Origin: Desulfuromonas sp.
GTDB lineage: Bacteria; Desulfobacterota; Desulfuromonadia; Desulfuromonadales; UBA2294
Assembly: GCA_002869615.1 (NCBI GenBank)
Contig: PKUH01000057.1
Span: forward strand, 1-64,000
Length of the DNA: 64,000 nucleotides
Direction of reading: 5' to 3'
Positions 51,462 through 58,773 of this stretch are shown here, piece after piece. The translations under genes were made by a program, and so were the position numbers. Under the pieces are notes generated by a model. That model saw only the letters and a program-made list of their open reading frames with translations, did not search any database and had not been told where the DNA came from. The stretch's first letter is position 1; every line of letters starts with the position of its first letter.

Positions 51462-52835
51462 CTATTCAACAGCTTGTTTTGGCGTAAGAAGTGTGATTTT
51501 TAAAAGTTTTTCATTGCCAACGGGGAAATATCGGCCGCACCGCCTCTTTCCGGCCAGCCAGATGATCTCTTCTCCGGTGCAAACAACCGGAGTTTTCAGC
51601 CGTTCTTCCCGTTCGACCTTGGCGTCAATAAAGTAATCCTTGACCAGCCGGGTCCCCTCCATGCCCGAGGGCTGAAAACGGTCACCGGGACGTGGTGAGC
51701 GGACGACCAGCGGAAAACGGAGCGCCGATGCGGGGAAGAGAACGGTTCGGTGGTCCTCCTCACCCTGGCCATTAATGCTGACCCGCAGGAGGTCACCGGA
51801 TGGCAGCGCATAATCGCCCGGACCGGGAACAGACAGCTCAAAAGCTTCAACCTCGGGTCGCGATTGGCTGCACAGCAAACGGCCGTAACGACGTCCGACC
51901 CAGAGGCCCGGCAAATCAAGATCCGCCTGCGGACGACTGCCGGAGATCAGCGCTTCAATCTGGTCGATATGTCCGGCCTCGAGACCGGACAGATCATTGT
52001 GAACCTGCCGCAGGAAAGCACGGAGCAAGCGCCGCCGCTCAGCCCGGCTGATCGATTCGAGAACCGCGATCGGGAAGATGCAGCCATCATCGGCCGATTC
52101 ACCATGCTCGTCGAGCAGCGTCCGGGACAGCCGAGCCCAGTAATCCTCCTCATCGGCCGCCTGGCCGGCCAGTCGATTCAGCGCATCGACCAGGTTCGGA
52201 TTATACTCCGCAAGTTGCGGCATCAACTGATGCCGGATCCGGTTCCGCGTGAAGGCGATGTCGTCATTACTCGAATCGTCGCGCCAGGAAAGGTTTCGCT
52301 GCTGCAGGTACTCGCGCAATTCGTCCGCCCGGAAACCGAGGAGTGGCCGGAGGTACCGGTCCGCCTTCAACCGCATGGCGGCAAGGCCGCTCAGGCCGCT
52401 CCCGCGCAGCAGCCTGAACAGTATGGTCTCGGCCTGATCATCGCCATGGTGCGCAAGGACGATCTTTGCACATTTCTGCTGCCGGGCCAGCCGCTCGAAA
52501 AAACTCCGCCGGGCCTGACGCCCGGCCACCTCAATCCCGGTTTTCCGGGTCGTCGCCAGCTGCCTGACATCAACAGATTCCTGGAACAGTTCGAGTTGAA
52601 GCTGGTGACAAACATTGGCAACAAAACCGGCATCGGCAGCGCTTTCCGGCCGCAGTTGATGGTCAAGATGAGCGACGGCAAGTGAAAAAGGATAAGCCGG
52701 CGCCAATTCGGCAAGCAGATGAAGAAGGGCCATGGAATCAGCCCCGCCGCTGACCGCAACAAGCAATTTTTCATCGTCGGCAACGAGATCATCTGTGCGG
52801 AGAACCTGTTCGAGTCGCTTCAACATGTCAGTCAT
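51462..52835 (-). CDS. tilS: tRNA(Ile)-lysidine synthase
   Basis: A 457-residue N-type ATP pyrophosphatase: PP-loop AVSGGADSMALLHLL near 28, LAHHGDDQAETILFRLLRGSG, and a C-terminal substrate domain (about 380-450). It converts C34 of tRNA-Ile(CAT) to lysidine, so AUA is read as Ile. A CAT-anticodon tRNA gene lies just upstream, with a terminator between. The tilS-ftsH order is conserved. Confidence 0.95.
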   Translation of the reverse strand: MTDMLKRLEQVLRTDDLVADDEKLLVAVSGGADSMALLHLLAELAPAYPFSLAVAHLDHQLRPESAADAGFVANVCHQLQLELFQESVDVRQLATTRKTGIEVAGRQARRSFFERLARQQKCAKIVLAHHGDDQAETILFRLLRGSGLSGLAAMRLKADRYLRPLLGFRADELREYLQQRNLSWRDDSSNDDIAFTRNRIRHQLMPQLAEYNPNLVDALNRLAGQAADEEDYWARLSRTLLDEHGESADDGCIFPIAVLESISRAERRRLLRAFLRQVHNDLSGLEAGHIDQIEALISGSRPQADLDLPGLWVGRRYGRLLCSQSRPEVEAFELSVPGPGDYALPSGDLLRVSINGQGEEDHRTVLFPASALRFPLVVRSPRPGDRFQPSGMEGTRLVKDYFIDAKVEREERLKTPVVCTGEEIIWLAGKRRCGRYFPVGNEKLLKITLLTPKQAVE

Positions 52836-52845
52836 CTGGTCTCAA

Positions 52846-52885
52846 ATAAAAAGCCCTCTCCGCGGAAACCGGAAAGGGCTTTTTG
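52846..52885 (-). terminator. Terminator after tRNA-Met
   Basis: A 10-bp outer stem (52848-52857 with 52875-52884) and 4-bp inner stem, followed by U-rich sequence on the minus strand. It lies between tRNA-Met and tilS. Confidence 0.8.
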
Positions 52886-52888
52886 AAA

Positions 52889-52965
52889 TGGTGGCGGTGC
52901 AGAGATTCGAACTCCGGACACTGCGGATATGAGCCGCATGCTCTAACCAACTGAGCTACACCGCC
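52889..52965 (-). tRNA. tRNA-Met, elongator (anticodon CAT)
   Basis: A 77-base cloverleaf with GGCGGTG acceptor stem, AGCTCAGTTGG D-loop, anticodon loop CTCATAT, T-loop TTCGAAT and encoded CCA. The acceptor and D-arm resemble bacterial elongator tRNA-Met rather than tRNA-Ile2. As the lysidine-modified tRNA-Ile also has CAT, the call rests on similarity. The gap 52966-53157 holds only a CCCTT...AAGGG inverted repeat. Confidence 0.88.
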
Positions 52966-53157
52966 TTAAAATTTCAACCGCGCCTCCCGTGGAAGCAACC
53001 GGTATTAATCACTCAAGCTCATGACGGCCTGCTGACAGGTAGTCGCTTTACCCTTTAAATTCAAGGGTTTGCCAAATCAATCGTGGCGGCGGCCGACAGG
53101 GAGAAATTTATATAACAAGCCTCGGCTGATGTCAAGCAGAAAGGGTGGGAAAAACCA

Positions 53158-54345
53158 TCACTCTGCATAGCCGGAGCGATACTTCCGGGCTTCGACTCCG
53201 GCCTGGGCAATCTGTGAAGGGTTAAGCAAGCCCTTCACCCGCGGCAGGGCACTCGCCGCATCGGCGTTCCCCTGTTCGGCGGCCAGCGAAAGCCAGGCGT
53301 AACTCTTCACCAGATCAGCCAGCACCCCCTTGCAGGTCAGGTAGTAATCAGCCAGATTAAACTGGGAAATCGGCTCGCCCTTGCGGGCTGCTTTTTCGAA
53401 CCAGCCGATAGCCTTTCGGTCACTCTGCTCGACGCCGCGCCCCTGACGATACATCAGTCCCATGCTCGCTTCGGCTTCCAGGTGCCCCTGATTCGCGGCT
53501 TTCCGGTACCAGTCGGCCGCCTGGCGATCGCTCCTGAGCACGCCCTGCCCTTCGGCATACATCAGGGCAAGCATGTACTGGGCATCGGCGTCGCCGGTCC
53601 TGGCAACTTTTTCATACCATTTGGCCGCGGCGCGATAATCCTGCGGAACCCCCTTGCCCTCGTAATAGAGATCGGCCAGCTGTTGCTGCGAGCGGAGGTC
53701 ACCATTCTCGGCCGGCTTCTGGTAAAATTCAGCGGCCCTGGCAAAATCCTGGCCGATCCCTGCGCCGAAGAAATACATATCAGCAGCAGCGAGACTTGAT
53801 TTGACGTGGCCCTGCTCGATCGCCATGCCGAAATACTTGATTGCCTCGGCCGGATTTTTTTCACCGGCTATGCCATCGCGATAAATAACCCCGAGATTAT
53901 ACTGAGCTTCCTCGTCGCCAAATTCAGCCGCCTGTTTGAACCACTTGGCAGCTTCCGCCATATCCTTTTCAACACCTTCTCCGGTTGCGTATAGCATCGC
54001 CAGATTACTGATCGCCTCGGGCTGCTGCTGCTGCGCCGCCAGCCGGTACAGTTCGGCCGCCTTTTCCATATTCTGCTCAACAGACCGCCCTTCGGCATAC
54101 ATCCGCCCGAGATTCAGCTGCGCCTCGCGCAACCCCTGGGCGGCCGCCATTTCATACCATTTTACCGACTCGTACTCATCGACATAACCCCCTTCACCGG
54201 TTTCGTACATGCGGCCGAGCGTAAACTGGGCATTAACATCGCCGGCTTCGGCCTTGTCGAGAAGTTCATAAATATCGACTGCCGCAAACAGGGGTGAAAC
54301 AAGCAGTCCGAGTATCAGCGTGATCAGGATTGTATTTCGCAACAT
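53158..54345 (-). CDS. Exported Sel1-like repeat protein
   Basis: A 395-residue protein. A signal peptide (LRNTILITLILGLLVSPLFA) is followed by about ten Sel1-like repeats of 36 residues (AQFTLGRMYETGEGGYVDEY-type units), forming an alpha-solenoid. Such proteins serve as protein-protein scaffolds; target unknown. ATG 54345 has GAGG upstream. The C-terminus (LNPSQIAQAGVEARKYRSG) resembles the end of other exported Sel1 proteins. Confidence 0.85.
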   Translation of the reverse strand: MLRNTILITLILGLLVSPLFAAVDIYELLDKAEAGDVNAQFTLGRMYETGEGGYVDEYESVKWYEMAAAQGLREAQLNLGRMYAEGRSVEQNMEKAAELYRLAAQQQQPEAISNLAMLYATGEGVEKDMAEAAKWFKQAAEFGDEEAQYNLGVIYRDGIAGEKNPAEAIKYFGMAIEQGHVKSSLAAADMYFFGAGIGQDFARAAEFYQKPAENGDLRSQQQLADLYYEGKGVPQDYRAAAKWYEKVARTGDADAQYMLALMYAEGQGVLRSDRQAADWYRKAANQGHLEAEASMGLMYRQGRGVEQSDRKAIGWFEKAARKGEPISQFNLADYYLTCKGVLADLVKSYAWLSLAAEQGNADAASALPRVKGLLNPSQIAQAGVEARKYRSGYAE

Positions 54346-54374
54346 GGTTGTCCTCATTTTTTGTGCAAACAAGT

Positions 54375-54785
54375 TCAAGCAGGCATCGACAACACAAAAG
54401 ACTCGCGTTGCCGCCGTTCCGGAATCATCGCAAGCATCGCCTCGGCTTTTTTGCGGACATTATCCGGAACAACTATGTAATAGAGAACCTGGTTCTCTGA
54501 TGCATAAACAGCAAACGTTTTCAGTTCGGCCCGGGCCGACGGAGCATCGAGACTGCCCTCTGTTTCCACCTCGAACAGGACCTTGCGGCCGTCTTTTTCC
54601 GCCATAACATCGGGGACAAAATGATGATCGTGCTCCGTTGAATATATCGGCTCCGGCCGCAGGCTGGCAAATCCTTCAAGGTGCCCAGCCCGGATCGATT
54701 CATAACCCCGCTGCTGGAGGTTAACGACCAGGGCATCGATCAAATCCAGATGCTGCCGTTCTTCAGTCGCTGAGCGAATTGTCAT
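54375..54785 (-). CDS. Hypothetical protein, possible PD-(D/E)XK fold
   Basis: A 136-residue protein (MTIRSATEERQ start at 54785; a GTG at 54833 is the longest option). The segment HHFVPDVMAEKDGRKVLFEVETE recalls the PD...E-x-K nuclease core. However, the second motif reads EVE without the lysine, so activity is doubtful. It lies 29 bases before the Sel1 gene on the same strand. Function unknown. Confidence 0.6.
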   Translation of the reverse strand: MTIRSATEERQHLDLIDALVVNLQQRGYESIRAGHLEGFASLRPEPIYSTEHDHHFVPDVMAEKDGRKVLFEVETEGSLDAPSARAELKTFAVYASENQVLYYIVVPDNVRKKAEAMLAMIPERRQRESFVLSMPA

Positions 54786-54927
54786 TTTGACATACCCTTC
54801 ACTCCCCTCACTGAACGAATAAAACGGGATCACTTCCTCAGGCTATTCCATAGCTTTATACAGTAAAAGCCTGGACGATACAACAGAAAACAACCCTAAC
54901 TACCTGAAATCATGAATAAAAAACAAA

Positions 54928-55872
54928 CTAATTAACAGCAACAACCATCCCTTCGCGCGGCGTGAAACCCTGCCCGTTTGCTCCGGAAAACTGAAACGGC
55001 AGGGAAACCAGTTTCATCCCGGCATTCTTCTGGATAACAAAGTGCAGATGCGGCCCGGTCGAATAACCGGTATTACCGGAAAGGGCGACCATCTGCCCGC
55101 GGATGACCCGGGTGCCGATCGGGAATTGCAAGGTTTCCAGCTTCAGATGGGCATAGACCGCCATGGTCCCGTCATCATGCAAAATCCTCACATAATTGGC
55201 CTGCTGGGCAAACGCCTCGTCATCAACGCCGCCACTGAAGAAATCGTTGGCAACATCCATAATGACCCCGCTCCGGGCGGCATGAACCGGGGTTCCTTCC
55301 TCCATCGGAATATCGACGGCATACAGGTTCTGTTCATCATTATGAGTCGAGTCGCCGTGAAACGCCTGGGAAATCCGGAAAAACTTGCCCACCGGAACCG
55401 GGATACGGTAAGGCAGGGATGGTGTATGCGTGGCCGCCGGATCGCCAAAGACAACCGAGTACGAGTACCGATAGGAGAAGCTCCGGAACTTCCGCTGCTG
55501 CCTGACCTGCAGGGCCGGAACCTCATCACGCGGCGGCACCACGAACCGCATCGGCAGCTCCTTATCGACGGTTACATTCTCCCGCGATGCCATCGTCAAC
55601 TCAACTTCGACCGGGCCGTAGTACTGGTTGATTGCCTGCAATGTCCCGTAGGATCGGGTTCCGCGCAGGTTCATAAAAAAGCGCTGATCGGGCTCTTTTT
55701 TCTCGACCTGATCAACCCGGACCGTTTTGCTGCCGCTCAGTTGGCGGTCGGTGAAGGTCACATTGCCGCTGTCATCAACATACTTGAACAGCTTTTCAGC
55801 CAGGCCGGCATTCGGCCAGCCACAAAAAGCGACAAAAAGAAGAGAAAAGATTATTGGCAAGCGACACGTCAT
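54928..55872 (-). CDS. M23-family peptidase with DUF4124 domain
   Basis: A 314-residue exported protein. Signal peptide 1-25, DUF4124 domain (KLFKYVDDSGNVTFTDRQ) at 26-60, a middle beta domain, then an M23 (lysostaphin-like) domain with HNDEQNLYAVDIP, VHAARSGVIMDV, and GPHLHFVIQ containing the zinc-site His residues. The usual HxxxD is present as H...D within the first block, so it may be active on peptidoglycan cross-links. It follows the receiver gene by 80 bases and may share its riboswitch-controlled transcript. Confidence 0.87.
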   Translation of the reverse strand: MTCRLPIIFSLLFVAFCGWPNAGLAEKLFKYVDDSGNVTFTDRQLSGSKTVRVDQVEKKEPDQRFFMNLRGTRSYGTLQAINQYYGPVEVELTMASRENVTVDKELPMRFVVPPRDEVPALQVRQQRKFRSFSYRYSYSVVFGDPAATHTPSLPYRIPVPVGKFFRISQAFHGDSTHNDEQNLYAVDIPMEEGTPVHAARSGVIMDVANDFFSGGVDDEAFAQQANYVRILHDDGTMAVYAHLKLETLQFPIGTRVIRGQMVALSGNTGYSTGPHLHFVIQKNAGMKLVSLPFQFSGANGQGFTPREGMVVAVN

Positions 55873-55952
55873 GATGACTCCGAAGCGGTAGTCATTTATT
55901 GTAAAAGATTTATCGCTAAAAAGGGAAGCGTCTTATCGTCCTGCAGTCCCTC

Positions 55953-56345
55953 TTACCCCCGCTCGCGGACTACCGATTCCAGCCACTGATCGAGATCGGC
56001 AAAGCGGACCGGCTTGGCAAAAACCTTGCAGCCGAGTTCAATCGCCTGGGCCCGCAGCTCGTTCGGCAGGTTGGCTGACATCAAGGCCTTGTGTTGGGCC
56101 ATGGCCCGGCACCCCCAGTCATGGCGGCCGGAAAGGTACTGAAGGCCGGTCATCTCCGGCATCCACTGATCAATGATCAGCACATCGGCGCACTCATCGT
56201 AACCATGACACAGCCGATTCCGGTTGCCATCGCAACGTGCCGGGTGATCCGCGCTGACAACATCGTAACCCTTCTCACGAAAATAAAGGGCCAGAGAATC
56301 ACGGATGCTCTCTTCATCATCAATCACAAGAATGCGCAAGCTCAT
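55953..56345 (-). CDS. Stand-alone response-regulator receiver with Cys-rich insert
   Basis: A 130-residue single receiver domain: acidic pocket DDEE (9-12), phospho-acceptor Asp59 (LIIDQWMPEMTG), and Lys111 (FAKPV). There is no output domain. Compared with CheY, an insert of about 10 residues between strand 2 and strand 3 carries Cys38, Cys46 and Cys52. Cys79 and Cys106 follow, which could bind metal or sense redox. ATG 56345 is 15 bases after a terminator controlled by a predicted c-di-GMP riboswitch. Confidence 0.85.
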   Translation of the reverse strand: MSLRILVIDDEESIRDSLALYFREKGYDVVSADHPARCDGNRNRLCHGYDECADVLIIDQWMPEMTGLQYLSGRHDWGCRAMAQHKALMSANLPNELRAQAIELGCKVFAKPVRFADLDQWLESVVRERG

Positions 56346-56360
56346 ATTAAGTCCCGGATA

Positions 56361-56397
56361 CAAAAAAGGTCTTTTCTCCGATAAAAGAAAAGACCTT
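56361..56397 (-). terminator. Riboswitch expression-platform terminator
   Basis: A 12-bp perfect stem (56386-56397 with 56366-56377), an 8-base loop, then six U, directly before the receiver gene. The loop and adjoining stem bases (56376-56384) are complementary over 9 bases to the 5' strand of the aptamer (56492-56500). Confidence 0.85.
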
Positions 56398-56420
56398 AAC
56401 GCCGGCTCTATCGCCAGCTG

Positions 56421-56502
56421 ACTCTTCGGTAGCCCGGCTGTCCTTAACAGGACCCGTGGCTTTGCGTCCCGCGGTTACCCGCGGTTTGCCATTATCGGAG
56501 TT
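56421..56502 (-). ncRNA. GEMM-I (c-di-GMP-I) riboswitch
   Basis: On the minus strand the sequence has GGCAAACC, a CGCGG-GTAA-CCGCG hairpin with GNRA loop, the core GGGACGCAAAGCC, a second hairpin, and GGGCTACCGA. These are the conserved GEMM-I elements in order. P1 is ACTC/GAGT (56498-56501 with 56421-56424). The ligand-choosing base before GCAAACC is G, as in c-di-GMP types; cyclic AMP-GMP variants have A. The downstream terminator and 9-base antiterminator suggest ligand binding turns expression OFF. Confidence 0.92.
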
Positions 56503-56517
56503 ACTTATTTTCTATAC

Positions 56518-56546
56518 ACTTAGCCAGTTAGAGCTTCCGATGTCAA
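56518..56546 (-). promoter_or_regulatory. Promoter of the riboswitch transcript
   Basis: A perfect -35 box TTGACA (56541-56546) and -10-like CTAAGT (56518-56523) with 17-base spacing. The start would fall near 56511, just before the aptamer. Confidence 0.6.
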
Positions 56547-56632
56547 CATAAGTTTTTCTTATTAAACACCTTCAAGACAGAATATTTCGCCGCTCACCGC
56601 CTGGCTGGCGAGCTGCTTTTTCTTCCGGCCAC

Positions 56633-56956
56633 CTACTCAAGAGCATAGCCGGCCTTTTTCCAGCCATCGACGCCATCGAGCAAGGCGGCAACATTCTTGA
56701 AACCCTGGTTCTGGTATTCGGCTGCCCGACCGGCAGCGCTGTCCTCCTCCGGTTAGGCGCAGTAGAAGATCAACCCTTGCTCGATCCGAAGATCGGGCAA
56801 ACGAGCCTGGAAATCACCGTATGAAATCGCCCCGGAAAGATGCATCTTGTCGAACTTTTCATCTGAATCGTAGGCACAGACCAGCAGCGCTTCACCCGAG
56901 TTGACCCTTTTATACGCATCTTGCGGTGTCACTCTTTTAATATTGACCTGACTCAT
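56633..56956 (-). pseudogene. Rhodanese-like protein gene with in-frame UAA at the active site
   Basis: ATG 56956 (after GGGAGGT) opens a 67-codon frame. It encodes MSQVNIKRVTPQDAYKRV through HLSGAISYGDFQARL to LIFYCA. TAA (56753-56755) comes next, and the same frame then goes on PEEDSAAGRAAEYQNQGFKNV to DGVDGWKKAGYALE and a TAG stop. The joined product is a complete single rhodanese domain of about 107 residues. The stop lies two residues after the Cys of the active-site loop. A hairpin resembling a bacterial SECIS starts 15 bases downstream. It may be a decayed selenoprotein gene (UGA to UAA), a recoded one, or a simple nonsense mutation. Confidence 0.8.
56721..56737 (-). other. SECIS-like hairpin
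   Basis: On the minus strand, GCTGCC-GGTCG-GGCAGC: a 6-bp stem with loop GGUCG, starting 21 bases after the UAA. Bacterial SECIS elements have a short stem, a loop with an early G (GGUCU in E. coli fdhF), and lie about 16-37 bases past the Sec codon. The match may be chance. Confidence 0.4.
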
Positions 56957-57022
56957 GGTACCTCCCGTAAAATTCCGCTTGTTCTGTTTATAGAAGCATA
57001 GCATCAGACCGATCAAATTAAA

Positions 57023-57052
57023 GGGGACCGGCACCTTTTCTGCGCAGTCCCC
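57023..57052. repeat. REP-like palindrome, left copy
   Basis: GGGGAC...GTCCCC imperfect palindrome, a diverged copy of the one at 59076-59106. It is followed by a terminator-like hairpin (57064-57093) that is likewise duplicated at 59109-59142. Confidence 0.6.
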
Positions 57053-57099
57053 TGCAAACAAAAAGGGACCTGCTTAAAAAGCAGATCCCTTTAACTTTC

Positions 57100-57122
57100 T
57101 GGTTGCGGGGGGAGGATTTGAA
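57100..57122. repeat. Partial tRNA-fMet 3' end (att-like direct repeat)
   Basis: These 23 bases are identical to 59150-59172, the CCA end, acceptor strand and T-arm part of the initiator tRNA gene. The copies lie exactly 2050 bases apart and bracket hipA-hipB. This is the footprint expected of site-specific integration at a tRNA 3' end. No integrase is present. Confidence 0.85.
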
Positions 57123-57310
57123 TTCCCCCACAGTCATTTATCTTACATGTCGATATTACAAAAACCTCTAAATATCAGCAAGTTAAAAAAAAGGGCCCTC
57201 CGGAATTATACGCCAAAACCCATACAACCCCACCTATCCCCACAGATCCCAGGAAAGTTTGAGGAAAGTTTCCTATTTAAAAGACAGCACCTATCCATCC
57301 ACTCACCAAG

Positions 57311-57461
57311 TTCACTATAGTGAATTTTTTTCTTGCAGACACACGCATTTTGGCTCACTATAGTGAATAAAAAGAGAAAAAGAGCAACTAAAAGACCCGC
57401 AGAAGTTCACTTAAGTGAACTAAAAAGACAAAAAAAGACAATTTCAAATCACTATAGTGAA
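57311..57461. promoter_or_regulatory. Four palindromic operators before hipA
   Basis: TTCACTATAGTGAA at 57311-57324, CTCACTATAGTGAA at 57354-57367, TTCACTTAAGTGAA at 57406-57419 and ATCACTATAGTGAA at 57448-57461. Centres are 43, 52 and 42 bases apart, close to whole helical turns. The last ends 4 bases before the hipA ATG. Three contain TATAGT, which can serve as a -10 box. HipB is the likely ligand. The AT-rich gap 57123-57310 has no gene; AGGAAAGTTT is repeated at 57251 and 57262. Confidence 0.85.
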
Positions 57462-57465
57462 CCAA

Positions 57466-58746
57466 ATGAACTGTCATATCGAAATATATCTAAACCACAA
57501 TTGGCATACAGCAGCAATATTTGAACCCGACCTCCAAACTCTAGAAAAAGGTGTAATGGGTGGCTGCCGACTTAATTATGACATAGATTTTGCTGTTGAA
57601 AATCTTGGGAACAAAAATGCCGAACTTATTCCGGGATTAACCGTTGGGTTCGAATTATATCGCTTCAAAGAATGGCCCGCTTTTTTGGTTGATCTCTTAC
57701 CAGCAGGAGCTGGTAGACGAGCCTGGCTAAAACGAATGCAAATCAAAACTGACGGACCACATGTTGAGTGGCATCTACTTTATAAAGGCGCAGGAAATCC
57801 GCCGGGGAATTTGCGGATAGCGGAAGCTGTCCCAGAACCGCCACCTGATCAATTTATAATCGGGTTCCCGAGACAAGACATCATTGACCAGCAAGAGGAC
57901 TTTCTTGAATACGCAGAAGAGCGCGGTGCATATGTAGCTGGCGCCTCCAGCGTTCAAGGCGAAGCGCCAAAATACATGTTGGTTGAAGACATCAAAGGGA
58001 TGTTTCATGCTGATGGTGCAATACCAGATGACAAAATAAAAAAATACTGGCTTGTAAAATACCCTAGAGGGAAACGTACCGATGACCGCAACCAATTGGT
58101 GTTAAAAAATGAAGCCCACTACCTGGAGGTAGCCAGAACATTTGGAATCAATGTCGGAGAAAAATTGACATATGAAAATGGGGCGTTATTTGTGCCCCGT
58201 TTTGACAGGAGAATTATTAACGGGAAAATAGACAGGCCTGGAATGCACAGCCTGTATGCCGTGGCTGAGATACCCGGGTATGGTGCAGCCGTTAATCACG
58301 ACATTTTCTGCGAAAAATTAGCCCGGGTTGTTACAAACCCGGGAAACGAAATCCGGGAATACATATTGAGGGACATACTAAATCTAGCCCTTCGCAATAC
58401 CGACAACCACGGTCGCAACACTGCAATAATGAGAGCGGGTGACCAAATCAAGTTGACGCCACTTTTTGATTTCGCACCAATGTTCCTTGATCCAGAGGGA
58501 ATTGGCAGGGTAACGCGATGGGAAGATGAACGCCCAGGAGAGCAGCCAGACTGGAACACTATATGCGACAAACTTCATTATGCCCTAGACCCTGAACAAA
58601 CCAAGAGATGGCTTCAGGGATACGCCAAAGACGTTGAACGACTTCCCGTGACCATGAAGGAATGCAATGTTGATGACGAAGTTACTGAAAAATTAACAAA
58701 ACGCATAGAGGCCGTTGCGAATAGTTTAAATGAAATTCGCCCATAA
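57466..58746 (+). CDS. hipA: HipA-type serine/threonine kinase toxin
   Basis: A 426-residue HipA. The N-terminal subdomain (1-100) is followed by a segment AGASSVQGEAPKYM (P-loop/autophosphorylation region), the catalytic LRNTDNHGRNTAIM with Asp313, and LTPLFDFAPMF with metal-binding Asp335. E. coli HipA phosphorylates glutamyl-tRNA synthetase; the target here is unknown. GTG 57457 lies inside an operator, so I prefer ATG 57466. Codon use is AT-rich, unlike neighbours, indicating transfer. The antitoxin gene follows, the reverse of E. coli hipBA order. Confidence 0.93.
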   Translation: MNCHIEIYLNHNWHTAAIFEPDLQTLEKGVMGGCRLNYDIDFAVENLGNKNAELIPGLTVGFELYRFKEWPAFLVDLLPAGAGRRAWLKRMQIKTDGPHVEWHLLYKGAGNPPGNLRIAEAVPEPPPDQFIIGFPRQDIIDQQEDFLEYAEERGAYVAGASSVQGEAPKYMLVEDIKGMFHADGAIPDDKIKKYWLVKYPRGKRTDDRNQLVLKNEAHYLEVARTFGINVGEKLTYENGALFVPRFDRRIINGKIDRPGMHSLYAVAEIPGYGAAVNHDIFCEKLARVVTNPGNEIREYILRDILNLALRNTDNHGRNTAIMRAGDQIKLTPLFDFAPMFLDPEGIGRVTRWEDERPGEQPDWNTICDKLHYALDPEQTKRWLQGYAKDVERLPVTMKECNVDDEVTEKLTKRIEAVANSLNEIRP

Positions 58747-58773
58747 AATGACACTGCCTCTTTGGGAGCAACT

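Noticed and set aside
56421-56502. Cyclic AMP-GMP (GEMM-Ib) riboswitch
   Set aside because: That class has A at the ligand-contact base before GCAAACC; here it is G.
57064-57122. A second functional tRNA gene at 57.1 kb
   Set aside because: Only the 3' 23 bases match; sequence beyond 57122 departs and has no anticodon arm.
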